A DNA stretch of 64,000 bases from Pseudomonas hygromyciniae (GCF_016925675.1 NZ_CP070506.1:4586501-4650500), one strand, 5' to 3'. Positions 1 through 9,473 are shown, counted from the first letter of the stretch. Translations and numbers: made by a program. Notes: generated from the sequence alone by a model not told the origin.

Positions 1-122
1 CCAGCGCCATGTGCACTGGATAAACATTCAGTGAAACCTTGGCGCATTTTCAGGTGTCACTTCCATCGACGACACTGCTAGCATCGGCCTCTCAATTTGC
101 CGGCTGCCCCAGAGGGTTGCCC

Positions 123-849
123 ATGCCAAGCCACGCCGCACTGCCAGGGAACGCAATGCCCATCGCGCCATTGGACACTCGCTACCAGATCGAGACCCCG
201 GAAGGCATCGACCTGCCCTTGCGCCCCGCCGGGCTGATGCCTCGAGCCCTGGCCTTCGGCTTCGACCTGGGCCTGCGTGGCCTGATCCTCGGCATTCTCT
301 TCATTGCCCTGGCGTTTCTCGGCAACCTGGGAGTCGGCCTGGGCTCGATCCTGCTGTTTCTCGTCAGTTGGTGGTACATGGTGCTGTTCGAAGTGCTCAA
401 CCAGGGCTGTTCACCGGGCAAGCAGGTCATGGGGCTGCGCGTGGTACAGGATGACGGCACGCCCATTGGCTGGTCTGCGTCGCTGATCCGCAACCTGCTG
501 CGCTTTGTCGATATGTTGCCGTTCGGCTACTTTCTCGGTGCCATCAGTTGCCTGCAACATCCCCACTTCAAACGCCTGGGTGACATCGCAGCCGGGACCC
601 TGGTTGTTTATCGCGAACAGCCCCTGTCTCGTCCCCCAGTTGCCCCAGGCCCCGGCATTGCGCCTGCCCTTTGCCCTGGAGTTGAACGAGCAGCGCGCGA
701 TCCTGGGTTTTGCCGAGCGCCAGGGTGAACTGTCCGCCGAGCGGACCCATGAGCTGGCAGCGATTCTGGCCACGCCCTTGCAGGTTTCCCCGGCACGTGC
801 CGTGGAGCAGCTCAATGGCGTGGCTCGCGGCCTGTTGGGGCCAACATGA
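123..849 (+). pseudogene. RDD-family membrane protein, split by a +1 frameshift
   Basis: The reading frame from the ATG at 123 encodes an RDD-type membrane protein with hydrophobic segments after the motif 'LPLRPAGLMPRALAFGFD' and the family-typical 'GCSPGKQVMGLRV' and 'RLGDIAAGTLVVY' stretches. Around the C run at 633-637 the frame is lost. The frame that opened the gene stops at 728 after a non-conserved tail. The neighbouring frame continues as 'QLPQAPALRLPFALELNEQ' and ends at 849 in an ATGA overlap with the next gene. Removing one C restores a single protein of about 241 residues. The overlap at the true end shows this was the natural stop. RDD proteins are small multi-pass membrane proteins of mostly unknown, possibly transport, function. 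An ATG at 156 is an alternative start. Whether the frameshift is real or a base-calling error cannot be decided from the sequence. Confidence 0.85.
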
Positions 850-1826
850 AACAGAGCCTGTTCGAAACCCGTCACCAGCCGCACTGGCAGGCCTTTGCCG
901 CGCAACTGGCACTGCTTGAACAAGGCAAGGCCAAGGCCCACGATCTGACGCGCTTCCCCCACGATTACCGACGCCTGTGCCAACACCTGGCACTGGCACA
1001 GGAGCGCGGCTACAGCAGCTACCTGGTAGACCCGCTGCAACAACTGGCCTTGCGCGGCCATCAACAGCTGTATCGCCATCGCAGCCAGCTCGGCGCCAAG
1101 ACCCTGGGCTTCCTGCTGGCGGATTTTCCCCGTACGGTTCGCGAACAATGGCGCTTCGTGCTGGTAGCCAGCCTGCTGTTCTTTGGCAGCCTGGCCGGCA
1201 TTGCCTTGCTGGTCTATCTGTTCCCCGACTTGATCTACACCATCGTCAGTACCCAGCAAGTGACCGAGATGCAAAGCATGTACGACCCCGACGCCAGTCG
1301 CCTGGGGCGCGCGGCCGAACGGGCATCGAGTGAGGACTGGATGATGTTCGGCTACTACGTCATGAACAACATCGGCATCGCATTCCAGACCTTCGCCGGC
1401 GGCTTGCTGTTCGGCCTGGGCAGCGTGTTTTTCCTGTTTTTCAATGGCCTGATGATCGGGGCCGTTGCCGGGCACCTGACACAAATCGGCTACGGGCAAA
1501 CCTTCTGGTCCTTTGTCATCGGCCATGGCGCCTTCGAACTGACAGCCATTGCCCTGGCCGGCGCGGCAGGCCTGCAGTTGGGCTGGGCATTGATCGCTCC
1601 GGGAGCGTTGCCCCGGGGTGAGTCACTGCGGCTGGCAGCCCGCAAGAGCGTGCAAATGATCTGCGGTGTGATGGTGTTCCTGCTTATCGCAGCCTTTATA
1701 GAAGCCTATTGGTCCTCTACCAACGCCGTACAGCCTTGGGGCAAGTACCTAGTGGGCGCTGCACTCTGGGCGCTGGTGATCGCCTATCTGTTGTTCGCCG
1801 GCAGGAGTCGTCATGCGCCTGAGTGA
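846..1826 (+). CDS. SpoIIM-like (stage II sporulation protein M family) membrane protein
   Basis: This 326-residue protein has a soluble N-terminal third (about residues 1-95, rich in Gln/Leu/Arg). It is followed by several hydrophobic segments, including 'FVLVASLLFFGSLAGIALLVYL' near residue 105 and three to four more to the C terminus. The pattern and the 'GHGAFELTAIALAGAAGLQLG' segment are typical of the DUF95/SpoIIM superfamily. In spore formers SpoIIM drives septal membrane remodelling. Pseudomonas does not sporulate, and the role here is unknown. The start overlaps the stop of the RDD gene by four bases (ATGA), and the end overlaps the next gene, implying translational coupling within the MoxR operon. 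Confidence 0.88.
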   Translation: MKQSLFETRHQPHWQAFAAQLALLEQGKAKAHDLTRFPHDYRRLCQHLALAQERGYSSYLVDPLQQLALRGHQQLYRHRSQLGAKTLGFLLADFPRTVREQWRFVLVASLLFFGSLAGIALLVYLFPDLIYTIVSTQQVTEMQSMYDPDASRLGRAAERASSEDWMMFGYYVMNNIGIAFQTFAGGLLFGLGSVFFLFFNGLMIGAVAGHLTQIGYGQTFWSFVIGHGAFELTAIALAGAAGLQLGWALIAPGALPRGESLRLAARKSVQMICGVMVFLLIAAFIEAYWSSTNAVQPWGKYLVGAALWALVIAYLLFAGRSRHAPE

Positions 1827-3342
1827 CGCCAGTGTGGTGATTCGTCCTCGCTCCTCGTGGGAAGCCATGGACCTGGGGGTGTTGCTGGCCCGCGAGCACC
1901 GCGTGCTATTGATGAGCAGTTGGGCCCTGGTGAGCCTGCCGATCTTTATCCTGATCAGCGTTTTGCTGTGGGACTACCCGTCTGTAGCCGTGCTGGTGTT
2001 CTGGTGGCTGAAACCGGCCTTTGAGCGTCTGCCGCTGTATATCCTGTCCAAGGTGCTGTTTGGCGAGACGCCCAGTCTCAAACAAGCGCTGCGCCAATGG
2101 CCAGGGCTGCTCAGGGGGCAACTGCTGGCCAGCCTGACCTGGAGGCGCTTTAGCCTCAGTCGCAGCTTTGCCATGCCTGTGGTGCAACTCGAAGGCCTCG
2201 GTGGCATGGCCCGCCAACAACGGTTGGGGGTCCTGCAACAGCGCAACGCTGGGGCGGCTCGCTGGCTGACGCTGATCGGCATTCACCTGGAAACAGCACT
2301 ATGGATTGGCTTGATGGCGCTGTTCTACCTGTTCCTGCCCCAACAGGTAGAGCTGGACTGGGACTGGCAACAGTTGGCGCTGGCCAGCAGCCAGGACTGG
2401 CTCTGGCTGGAGCACCTGAGCAATGCCTTCTACGCCCTGATCCTGGTGTTCTGGGAGCCCATCTACGTGGCGTGTGGATTCAGCCTCTACCTCAACCGGC
2501 GTACCGTACTCGAAGCCTGGGACCTGGAGTTGGTGTTCCGCCGCCTGCGCCAGCGCCTGGAAGCGACGGTGGCCATCCTGCTGCTGGCGGTCGGCCTGCT
2601 AGTGATCGTGCCAACGCCCCAGGCCATGGCCAATCCACCGGTCGACTCGACACCATTGAGCACGTCGCAGGCCAGCCAATCGATCAAACGCCTGCTGGAA
2701 CAACCCCCGTTCAAGAATCCGGAAACCGTCACCCGCTACCGTTTCGGCGAGGACAAGGGCACCAACAAAGCCAAGCCCGTGGATGATGCCAAGTTACCTG
2801 CCTGGCTTAAATCCTTGCTGGACAACCTCAACAGCGACACATTCAAGTCCCTGGCCATGGTGATGGAGGTGCTGCTCTGGGGCCTGCTGGTCGCCGGGAT
2901 TAGCCTGCTCGCCTGGCGCTATCGCGACTGGCTGCAGGCCTTTGTCAGCCGCCGCCGCGCCCCACGGTCCAAGGCGGCGCAGCCTGTGCCGTCACAACTG
3001 TTCGGCCTGGACATGGGCGTGGAAACCTTACCCGATGACATTGCCAGTGCCGCCGAGCAGCTGTGGGCCACCGAGCCCCGCGAAGCCCTTGGCCTGCTGT
3101 ATCGCGGCCTGCTCAGCCGGCTGCTGCATGACTTCAACCTGCCACTGAAAAACGCCGACACCGAAGGCCAGGTCCTGGAACATGTGCGCCACTTGCAGCA
3201 GCCGCAATTGCTGGCATTCAGCGACGACCTGACCCGGCACTGGCAAAACCTCGCCTACGGCCATCGCGTACCGCCTGCCCTGGCCCAACAACAGCTCTGC
3301 GCCCATTGGCGCAGCTTGTTCGCCAGCGAGGCCGTGCGATGA
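1813..3342 (+). CDS. DUF4129 domain membrane protein
   Basis: The 509-residue protein begins 14 bases before the preceding stop. The first half carries several membrane segments (near residues 32-60, 160-180 and 250-275). A periplasmic or linker region follows ('NPPVDSTPLSTSQASQSIKR...'), then another membrane segment near residue 350. The cytosolic C-terminal domain has the DUF4129 signature, 'EPREALGLLYRGLLSRLL' followed by 'ADTEGQVLEHV'. DUF4129 proteins regularly sit in MoxR/DUF58 operons, as here, and are thought to be part of a membrane complex handled by the ATPase. No enzymatic motif is visible. Confidence 0.85.
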   Translation: MRLSDASVVIRPRSSWEAMDLGVLLAREHRVLLMSSWALVSLPIFILISVLLWDYPSVAVLVFWWLKPAFERLPLYILSKVLFGETPSLKQALRQWPGLLRGQLLASLTWRRFSLSRSFAMPVVQLEGLGGMARQQRLGVLQQRNAGAARWLTLIGIHLETALWIGLMALFYLFLPQQVELDWDWQQLALASSQDWLWLEHLSNAFYALILVFWEPIYVACGFSLYLNRRTVLEAWDLELVFRRLRQRLEATVAILLLAVGLLVIVPTPQAMANPPVDSTPLSTSQASQSIKRLLEQPPFKNPETVTRYRFGEDKGTNKAKPVDDAKLPAWLKSLLDNLNSDTFKSLAMVMEVLLWGLLVAGISLLAWRYRDWLQAFVSRRRAPRSKAAQPVPSQLFGLDMGVETLPDDIASAAEQLWATEPREALGLLYRGLLSRLLHDFNLPLKNADTEGQVLEHVRHLQQPQLLAFSDDLTRHWQNLAYGHRVPPALAQQQLCAHWRSLFASEAVR

Positions 3343-4496
3343 ACCGGCCGCTGATCTGGTTCGGGCTGATCCTGGCTTGCCTGCTGACAGCCGGGGGCCT
3401 CTACGCATGGCACAAGGCGATTCCCTACGAAGAAGTGGTCGACCGCGGGCCGTCACCCGAAGCCCAGGCCAACCCCTATCTGGCGGCAGAGCAGTTCCTG
3501 CGCCAGCAAGGCCTGGCCGTCGAGCAAGCCCGCAGCCTGGAGCGCCTGGCCACCCTGCCCGCCAAGGGCACCAGCCTGCTGTTGCTCAGCGAGCGCAGCA
3601 ACATGACCCCGCATCAGGTTGACCAACTGCTGGAGTGGACCCAGGCCGGCGGCCATCTGCTGTTGGTGGCCGAAGCCATATGGGATGAAGAAACCCAGGA
3701 CAGCGGCGACCTGCTGCTCGATCGCCTGCAGTTGCGTCAGGCCTTTAGCGACGACTTCGACCAGCCGCCCAGCGCCCGCAAGGGCAAGAAACCTGACCTG
3801 ACACGCCTGTATGTCGATAACGAAACTGCACCGGCGTTTTTCAGTTTCGACACCGACTTCACCCTGATCGACCCCAGGCACCTGGCCCAGTTTTCGGCCA
3901 ACAGCGCCAAATCCAGTCACCTGATGCAACTCAATCTCGGGCATGGCCGCGTGACCGTGATCACCGACAGCGAGCTGTGGAAGACCCCGGCCATCGGCTT
4001 GCACGATAACGCCTGGCTGCTCTGGTACCTGACCCAGGGCAGCGATGTAACCCTGCTGTCCAACACAGACGTCGAAAACCTGTTCAGCCTCTTGCTGCGG
4101 TATTTCCCCCAGGCCCTGGTGGCTCTTGCTGCCTTGATTCTCTTGGGGTTATGGCGTGCCGGCATACGCCTGGGGCCCATCCGGGCGCCAGCGCCGAAAG
4201 CCCGCCGCCAGTTGCAGGAACACCTGAATGCCAGTGCCGATTTCCTGCTGCGCCGCAGCGGGCAAAACAGCCTGCTGCAAGCCTTGCAGCGCGACATCCT
4301 GCGTACCGCGCGCCGTCGCCATCCCGGATTAGACCAGTTGGACGCTGCAGGGCAGTGGCAAGCACTCGAACGCCTGACCCGCCAACCATCTTCAATTATC
4401 AGCCAGGCCCTCGGCCCTCTCCCGGCAAAGCGGCTTTCCAGCGCCGACTTCAGCCGCCAGGTGGCTTGCCTGCAAACCCTCAGGAATGCCCTATGA
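3339..4496 (+). CDS. DUF4350 domain-containing membrane protein
   Basis: The ATG at 3339 overlaps the previous TGA (GATGA), giving 385 residues. A signal-anchor-like segment ('LIWFGLILACLLTAGGLYAW') is followed by a long extracytoplasmic domain. That domain contains 'NPYLAAEQFLRQQGLAVE' and 'GGHLLLVAEAIWDEE', typical of DUF4350, a GATase/ThuA-like fold in related proteins. A second membrane segment lies near residue 255 ('QALVALAALILLGLWRAG'), with a cytosolic Arg-rich tail after it. It is a standing member of the MoxR-DUF58 gene set. Its biochemical role is unknown. Confidence 0.82.
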   Translation: MNRPLIWFGLILACLLTAGGLYAWHKAIPYEEVVDRGPSPEAQANPYLAAEQFLRQQGLAVEQARSLERLATLPAKGTSLLLLSERSNMTPHQVDQLLEWTQAGGHLLLVAEAIWDEETQDSGDLLLDRLQLRQAFSDDFDQPPSARKGKKPDLTRLYVDNETAPAFFSFDTDFTLIDPRHLAQFSANSAKSSHLMQLNLGHGRVTVITDSELWKTPAIGLHDNAWLLWYLTQGSDVTLLSNTDVENLFSLLLRYFPQALVALAALILLGLWRAGIRLGPIRAPAPKARRQLQEHLNASADFLLRRSGQNSLLQALQRDILRTARRRHPGLDQLDAAGQWQALERLTRQPSSIISQALGPLPAKRLSSADFSRQVACLQTLRNAL

Positions 4497-5485
4497 GCGA
4501 CTCTCCAGTGGATGTATCCAACCCCCTCGACAGCGGGCGAGCCACCCAGTTGGCTCAGGCTTTGCGCACCGAGTTGCGCAAAGCCGTGATTGGCCAGGAT
4601 GCGGTGATCGATGATGTGCTGACTGCGCTGATCGCCGGCGGCCATGTGCTGCTCGAAGGGGTTCCCGGCCTGGGCAAGACCTTGCTGGTGCGCGCCCTGG
4701 CCCGCTGCTTTGACGGCGATTTCGCGCGTATCCAGTTCACCCCGGACCTGATGCCCAGCGACGTCACCGGCCATGCCGTGTACGACTTGCACACCGAGCA
4801 GTTCAAGCTGCGCAAGGGGCCGTTGTTCACCCACCTGCTGCTGGCAGACGAGATCAACCGCGCACCAGCGAAAACCCAGGCCGCCTTGCTCGAAGCCATG
4901 CAGGAACGCCAGGTCACTCTCGAGGGTGAAGCCCTACCCATCGGCCAACCCTTCATGGTGCTTGCCACCCAGAACCCCATCGAACAGGAAGGCACTTATC
5001 CGCTACCGGAGGCGGAACTCGACCGCTTCATGCTCAAGGTACGCATGGACTACCCTGACGCGCAGCAAGAGTTGGATATGGTGCGCGAAGTGACCCGCTC
5101 CTCCCGCGCCGACATGCTTGACGTACAGCCGCTGCGCACCGTGCTCCAGGCCGATGATGTGCTGATGTTGCAGCAGGTCGCCAGTGAGTTGGCCCTGGAT
5201 GAACAGGTGCTCGACTATGCCGTGCGCCTGGCACGCACCACGCGCACCTGGCCCGGCCTGGCCCTTGGCGCCGGTCCTCGCGCCTCCATCGCCCTGGTGC
5301 GCGGTGCCCGCGCCCGTGCGTTGCTGCGTGGTGGCGAGTTCGTGACCCCGGACGACATCAAGAGCTGCGCGCTGGCGGTATTGCGCCATCGGGTACGCAT
5401 CGCCCCGGAGCTGGATATCGAAGGGCTGGAGGTGGATCAGGTGCTTACCCAGTTGCTCGACCAAGTGCCAGCGCCACGCCAGTGA
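4493..5485 (+). CDS. MoxR-family AAA+ ATPase
   Basis: This is a 330-residue AAA+ protein with Walker A 'GVPGLGKT' (about residue 60), Walker B 'LLLADEINRAPAKTQ', sensor 1 'LATQNPIEQEGTYPLPEAELDRF', and the C-terminal lid with 'DDIKSCALAVLRHRV'. MoxR ATPases act as chaperones that mature or insert cofactors into VWA- or DUF58-containing partners. The DUF58 gene directly downstream and DUF4129/DUF4350 upstream are the expected partners. The start at 4493 overlaps the stop of the upstream gene (ATGA). The same frame is open further upstream, but the coupled start and the conserved N terminus 'MSDSPVDVSNPLD' favour 4493. Confidence 0.95.
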   Translation: MSDSPVDVSNPLDSGRATQLAQALRTELRKAVIGQDAVIDDVLTALIAGGHVLLEGVPGLGKTLLVRALARCFDGDFARIQFTPDLMPSDVTGHAVYDLHTEQFKLRKGPLFTHLLLADEINRAPAKTQAALLEAMQERQVTLEGEALPIGQPFMVLATQNPIEQEGTYPLPEAELDRFMLKVRMDYPDAQQELDMVREVTRSSRADMLDVQPLRTVLQADDVLMLQQVASELALDEQVLDYAVRLARTTRTWPGLALGAGPRASIALVRGARARALLRGGEFVTPDDIKSCALAVLRHRVRIAPELDIEGLEVDQVLTQLLDQVPAPRQ

Positions 5486-5492
5486 CTTGCCC

Positions 5493-6824
5493 ATGAGACC
5501 CACTCGCCTGTTGCTCATCTGGCTCGCGGTACTGCTGGGTCTGGGCATCGCCCTCGGAACGGCCATGGCCCTGCAACTCAAGGTGCCGGTCGCCCTGCAC
5601 TCCGTGGCCTGGGGCCTGTTGCTGGCGCTGCTTTTGCTCGCATTGCTCGATGCTGTCCGCCTCAAACGCCGCCCTTCGCCACGCCTGCGGCGGCAGATGC
5701 CGGGCAGCCTGGCGCTAGGACGCTGGAGCGAGGTGCGGATCACCCTGGAGCATGACTATGCACAACCCCTGGCCGTGGAGGTGTTTGATCACGTACCAGA
5801 TGGGTTGAGCGTGCAAAACCTGCCACAGTCCATTGCCCTGCGCCCCGGCGAACACAGCGAGCTGGGCTACCGCCTGCGCCCCTTGAGCCGCGGACACTTC
5901 AGCTTTGAGTGTTGTGAGGTGCACCTCCCCAGCCCTCTTGGGTTATGGACCGCAAAACGCCAACTGCCGCTCAAGGATGCCACCCGGGTCTATCCGGACT
6001 TTGCCCGCCTGTACGGTGCGCAATTGTTGGCGGTAGACAACTGGCTCAGCCAACTGGGTGTACGCCAGCGCCAGCGTCGCGGCCTGGGCCTGGAGTTTCA
6101 CCAACTGCGTGAGTTTCGCGAGGGGGATAGCCTGCGCCAGATCGACTGGAAAGCCACGGCACGGCAACGCACGCCGATCGCCCGGGAATACCAGGATGAG
6201 CGCGACCAGCAGATTGTCTTCATGCTCGATTGCGGACGGCGGATGCGTAGCCAGGACGGCGAACTGTCGCATTTCGACCACGCCCTCAACGCCTGCCTGC
6301 TGCTCAGCTACGTGGCCCTGCGCCAGGGCGATGCGGTGGGCTTGTGTACCTTCGCCAGCGACCAACCGCGCTACCTGGCACCGGTCAAGGGCAGCGGCCA
6401 GTTGAACCAGCTGCTCAACGCGGTATACGACCTGGACAGTACCCGGCGCGCGGCCGATTACCAGGCCGCAGCCAATCAGTTACTGGCTCGTCAGAAACGT
6501 CGGGCGCTGGTGATCGTCGTGACCAACCTGCGTGATGAGGACGACGAGGATCTGCTGACCGCCGTCAAGCGCATCAGCCGCCAGCATCGGGTCTTGGTGG
6601 CAAGCCTGCGCGAAGAAGTGCTGGATCACCTGCGCCAGGCACCCGTGCAAACCCTGCCGGAAGCGCTGGCTTACTGTGGCAGCGTCGACTATCTCAACGC
6701 CCGCGAAGAACTCCATGACCGTCTGAAGGCACAGGGCCTCGCCGTCCTGGATGCTCACCCGTCGGATTTGGGTGCGGATCTGGTAACGCGCTATCTAGGT
6801 TGGAAAAAAGGCGGCGTGCTATGA
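5493..6824 (+). CDS. DUF58 domain protein (VWA-like partner of MoxR)
   Basis: The 443-residue protein has two N-terminal membrane segments (about residues 5-50) and a beta-rich central region. The DUF58 core follows: 'HQLREFREGDSLRQIDWKAT' at about residue 205, then a von Willebrand A-like domain starting 'QIVFMLDCGRRM' and continuing to 'LVIVVTNLRDEDDEDLL'. DUF58 proteins are the usual partner of MoxR ATPases. It is the last gene of the run starting at 123 and lies seven bases after the moxR-like stop. A TTG two codons earlier (5487) is an alternative start. No clear Rho-independent terminator follows, only short inverted repeats before the convergent PilZ gene. Confidence 0.9.
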   Translation: MRPTRLLLIWLAVLLGLGIALGTAMALQLKVPVALHSVAWGLLLALLLLALLDAVRLKRRPSPRLRRQMPGSLALGRWSEVRITLEHDYAQPLAVEVFDHVPDGLSVQNLPQSIALRPGEHSELGYRLRPLSRGHFSFECCEVHLPSPLGLWTAKRQLPLKDATRVYPDFARLYGAQLLAVDNWLSQLGVRQRQRRGLGLEFHQLREFREGDSLRQIDWKATARQRTPIAREYQDERDQQIVFMLDCGRRMRSQDGELSHFDHALNACLLLSYVALRQGDAVGLCTFASDQPRYLAPVKGSGQLNQLLNAVYDLDSTRRAADYQAAANQLLARQKRRALVIVVTNLRDEDDEDLLTAVKRISRQHRVLVASLREEVLDHLRQAPVQTLPEALAYCGSVDYLNAREELHDRLKAQGLAVLDAHPSDLGADLVTRYLGWKKGGVL

Positions 6825-6885
6825 AGGTGTACCTGGTACAGGTATCCGTTCAACGATCAGCACGTGGCCAACAACTGTCGTCGTG

Positions 6886-7245
6886 CTAGGCCGAAGCCTG
6901 CTGGGGAGCAAAACTGAAGTACTGCGACAGTGCCAGGATCAATTGCCCGTACTCGGCAGGTGCCTGTAACAGCGTGAAACCCGAATCATAATGCTGAGGG
7001 TTGACGTCTTCACGGCTCCACAGGCACTTGGCAATGAACTCGATTACATGCACATCCCCTTCGAGCCCGGGGATTTTCAAGCACAGCTCGAAATCCACGT
7101 TGATCATCATCGGTAGCTGACTGACCAGCATCAGGCCCTCACTGGAGATGTTCCCCAGATAACCGATGGGTTTGTCCGTGAAGCGGTTGAACACCTGCAA
7201 ACAACAGGGCAACTGATGCCGCTCAATCCGTCGATTGGTAAACAT
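6886..7245 (-). CDS. PilZ domain protein
   Basis: This is a 119-residue protein with the two c-di-GMP-binding signatures of PilZ domains. The first is an RxxxR motif near the N terminus ('TNRRIERHQLP'). The second is a D/N-x-S-x-x-G motif ('GNISSEGLML') about 25 residues later. The domain occupies almost the whole protein, so it is probably a stand-alone c-di-GMP adaptor. An in-frame TTG lies four codons upstream (7257). ATG 7245 is preferred because GGATGG precedes it. The gene converges on the DUF58 gene. Its target cannot be inferred from context. Confidence 0.88.
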   Translation of the reverse strand: MFTNRRIERHQLPCCLQVFNRFTDKPIGYLGNISSEGLMLVSQLPMMINVDFELCLKIPGLEGDVHVIEFIAKCLWSREDVNPQHYDSGFTLLQAPAEYGQLILALSQYFSFAPQQASA

Positions 7246-7471
7246 GATGCCATCCAATGGCCATTATTCTGACCGTTCAGTGATTCGGGCCGGAGCGTTA
7301 CCAACAACACCCCACTCTCATTGGATCTCGGTGGGGCAACAGCCTCTGCCCTATCACTTTACCGCCGCCGAATCCGGGAACTGTATCTGTTCGAATGGAA
7401 AGTTGTACAAACAGACTTCAAAAGGATAGCCCATCTCTGGCAAGAGGCCAGCTATGAAATGATAGCCGCCA

Positions 7472-7846
7472 TCACAAAGCGGCTGGCCGTGCTCGTGCAG
7501 GGCTTGCACCTGGGTAATGCCCCAGTTGTTGCAGCGTATCCAGGCGTGCACGAGCGCGGAACGCGTATTCGCTCGACGGGTACTGGCTGATGATGAACTG
7601 ATACGTCTGCACCGCGTCCACAAACAACTTCTGCCGCTCCAGGCACTGCCCACGCAGCATCGAAACTTCCGGTTGCACATAACGACGCGAGCGGCTCTCA
7701 CGGTCGACCTGGGACAATTCCAGGGTGACCCGTTCGCAATCACCCACGTTGTAGGCACGGTAGGCATTGTTCAAATGATGGTCCATCGACCAACGGGTGC
7801 AGCCGACAACACTGACGGCCAGGGCAGCAATGATCAAAACTCGCAT
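7472..7846 (-). CDS. Small outer-membrane lipoprotein, TPR-like
   Basis: The 124-residue product begins 'MRVLIIAALAVSVVGC', a signal peptide with a lipobox ending in Cys16. The mature part is helical, with a TPR-like pattern ('AYRAYNVGDCERVTLELSQV', 'VDAVQTYQFIISQYPSSEYAFRARARLDTLQ') reminiscent of BamD/YbgF-type proteins. ATG 7846 has a strong upstream AGGAG, and the open frame further upstream is spurious. It is divergent from pyruvate kinase. The C-terminal 15 residues are low complexity (Ala/Arg/Pro), so a late frameshift cannot be excluded. I see no convincing gene in the roughly 225 bases between it and the PilZ start. Confidence 0.75.
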   Translation of the reverse strand: MRVLIIAALAVSVVGCTRWSMDHHLNNAYRAYNVGDCERVTLELSQVDRESRSRRYVQPEVSMLRGQCLERQKLFVDAVQTYQFIISQYPSSEYAFRARARLDTLQQLGHYPGASPARARPAAL

Positions 7847-8021
7847 GGGGTGTTCTCCTGTCTTGAGCAGTGTATCGACCCTTGGGCGAAAATCTTCAAG
7901 GTTGTTCGTAGGCGTCATAGAGTGAAAACAAGCGAATCGACAATAAGTAGTGCAAACGAACAATGACTACAGCCAAAGAGCATAGTAGCCTTCCCCAGCG
8001 CTAGAACTCAGGAGTCCGTGC

Positions 8022-9473
8022 ATGTCCGTCCGTCGTACCAAAATCGTCGCCACCCTTGGCCCGGCCAGTAACTCGCCGGAAGTCCTCGAACAGCTGATTC
8101 TGGCTGGCCTGGACGTTGCCCGTCTGAACTTCTCCCACGGCACCCCGGACGAGCACAAGGCTCGCGCCAAGCTGGTACGTGACCTCGCCGCCAAGCATGG
8201 CCGCTTCGTCGCGCTGCTGGGTGACCTGCAAGGTCCGAAGATCCGTATCGCCAAATTCGCCAACAAGCGTATCGAGCTGAAGATTGGTGACAAATTCACC
8301 TTCTCCACCAGCCATCCGCTGACCGAAGGCAACCAGCAGGTCGTGGGTATCGACTACCCGGACCTGGTGAAAGACTGCGGCGTCGGCGACGAACTGCTGC
8401 TGGACGACGGCCGTGTGGTCATGCGTGTCGACACCGCTACCGTCACCGAGCTGAATTGCACCGTGATCATCGGTGGCCCGTTGTCCGACCACAAAGGCAT
8501 CAACCGTCGCGGTGGCGGCCTGACTGCGCCGGCCCTGACCGAGAAAGACAAGGCTGACATCAAGCTCGCCGCCGAGATGGAAGTGGACTACCTCGCCGTA
8601 TCCTTCCCACGCGACGCTGCCGACATGGAATACGCCCGCCAACTGCGCGACGAAGCCGGCGGTACTGCCTGGCTGGTAGCGAAGATCGAACGCGCCGAAG
8701 CCGTGGCCGACGACGAAACCCTCGACGGACTGATCAAGGCGTCCGACGCAGTGATGGTTGCCCGTGGCGACCTCGGCGTGGAAATCGGTGACGCTGAACT
8801 GATCGGCATCCAGAAGAAAATCATCCTGCACGCACGCCGCCACAATAAAGCGGTGATCGTTGCGACCCAGATGATGGAGTCGATGATCCAGAACCCGATG
8901 CCGACCCGTGCCGAAGTGTCCGACGTGGCCAACGCCGTGCTCGACTACACCGACGCCGTGATGCTCTCGGCGGAAAGTGCTGCCGGCCCGTACCCGCTGG
9001 AAGCGGTCCAGGCCATGGCGCGGATCTGCGTCGGCGCTGAAAAGCACCCGACCAGCAAGACCTCCAGCCACCGCATCGGCAAGGTGTTCGAAAGCTGCGA
9101 CCAGAGCATCGCCCTGGCCGCCATGTACACCGCCAACCACTTCCCGGGCGTGAAGGCGATCATCGCCCTGACCGAAAGTGGCTACACCCCGTTGATCATG
9201 TCGCGCATCCGCTCCTCGATCCCGATCTACGCGTTCTCCCCGCACCGCGAAACCCAGGCCCGCGCGGCCATGTTCCGTGGCGTGTACACCGTACCGTTCG
9301 ATCCGGCGTCGCTGCCGCCTGAGCAAGTCAGCCAGGCTGCCATCGACGAACTGCTCAAGCGTGGCGTGGTGGAGAAAGGCGATTGGGTGATCCTGACCAA
9401 AGGTGACAGCTACCACACCATTGGCGGCACCAACGGCATGAAGATCCTGCACGTTGGCGACAAGATGGTCTGA
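8022..9473 (+). CDS. pyk: Pyruvate kinase
   Basis: This 483-residue pyruvate kinase converts phosphoenolpyruvate and ADP to pyruvate and ATP, the last step of the Embden-Meyerhof/Entner-Doudoroff lower pathway. The N terminus 'RRTKIVATLGPAS' and substrate-binding 'DVARLNFSHG' are clear. The catalytic Lys segment 'AWLVAKIERAEAV', the Mg-binding 'VMVARGDLGVEI', and 'MMESMIQNPMPTRAEVSDVANAV' are also intact. The C-terminal allosteric domain has the usual length. ATG 8022 is preceded by AGGAG. A strong hairpin terminator follows at 9491-9524, so it is monocistronic. In Pseudomonas this type is usually called pykA, but paralogue assignment is from gene order only. Confidence 0.97.
   Translation: MSVRRTKIVATLGPASNSPEVLEQLILAGLDVARLNFSHGTPDEHKARAKLVRDLAAKHGRFVALLGDLQGPKIRIAKFANKRIELKIGDKFTFSTSHPLTEGNQQVVGIDYPDLVKDCGVGDELLLDDGRVVMRVDTATVTELNCTVIIGGPLSDHKGINRRGGGLTAPALTEKDKADIKLAAEMEVDYLAVSFPRDAADMEYARQLRDEAGGTAWLVAKIERAEAVADDETLDGLIKASDAVMVARGDLGVEIGDAELIGIQKKIILHARRHNKAVIVATQMMESMIQNPMPTRAEVSDVANAVLDYTDAVMLSAESAAGPYPLEAVQAMARICVGAEKHPTSKTSSHRIGKVFESCDQSIALAAMYTANHFPGVKAIIALTESGYTPLIMSRIRSSIPIYAFSPHRETQARAAMFRGVYTVPFDPASLPPEQVSQAAIDELLKRGVVEKGDWVILTKGDSYHTIGGTNGMKILHVGDKMV

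Noticed and set aside
7354..7767. Possible alternative C terminus for the small lipoprotein in another frame
   Set aside because: The alternative frame has no conserved-looking residues beyond the shared region, and no homopolymer explains a shift; kept only as a caveat.
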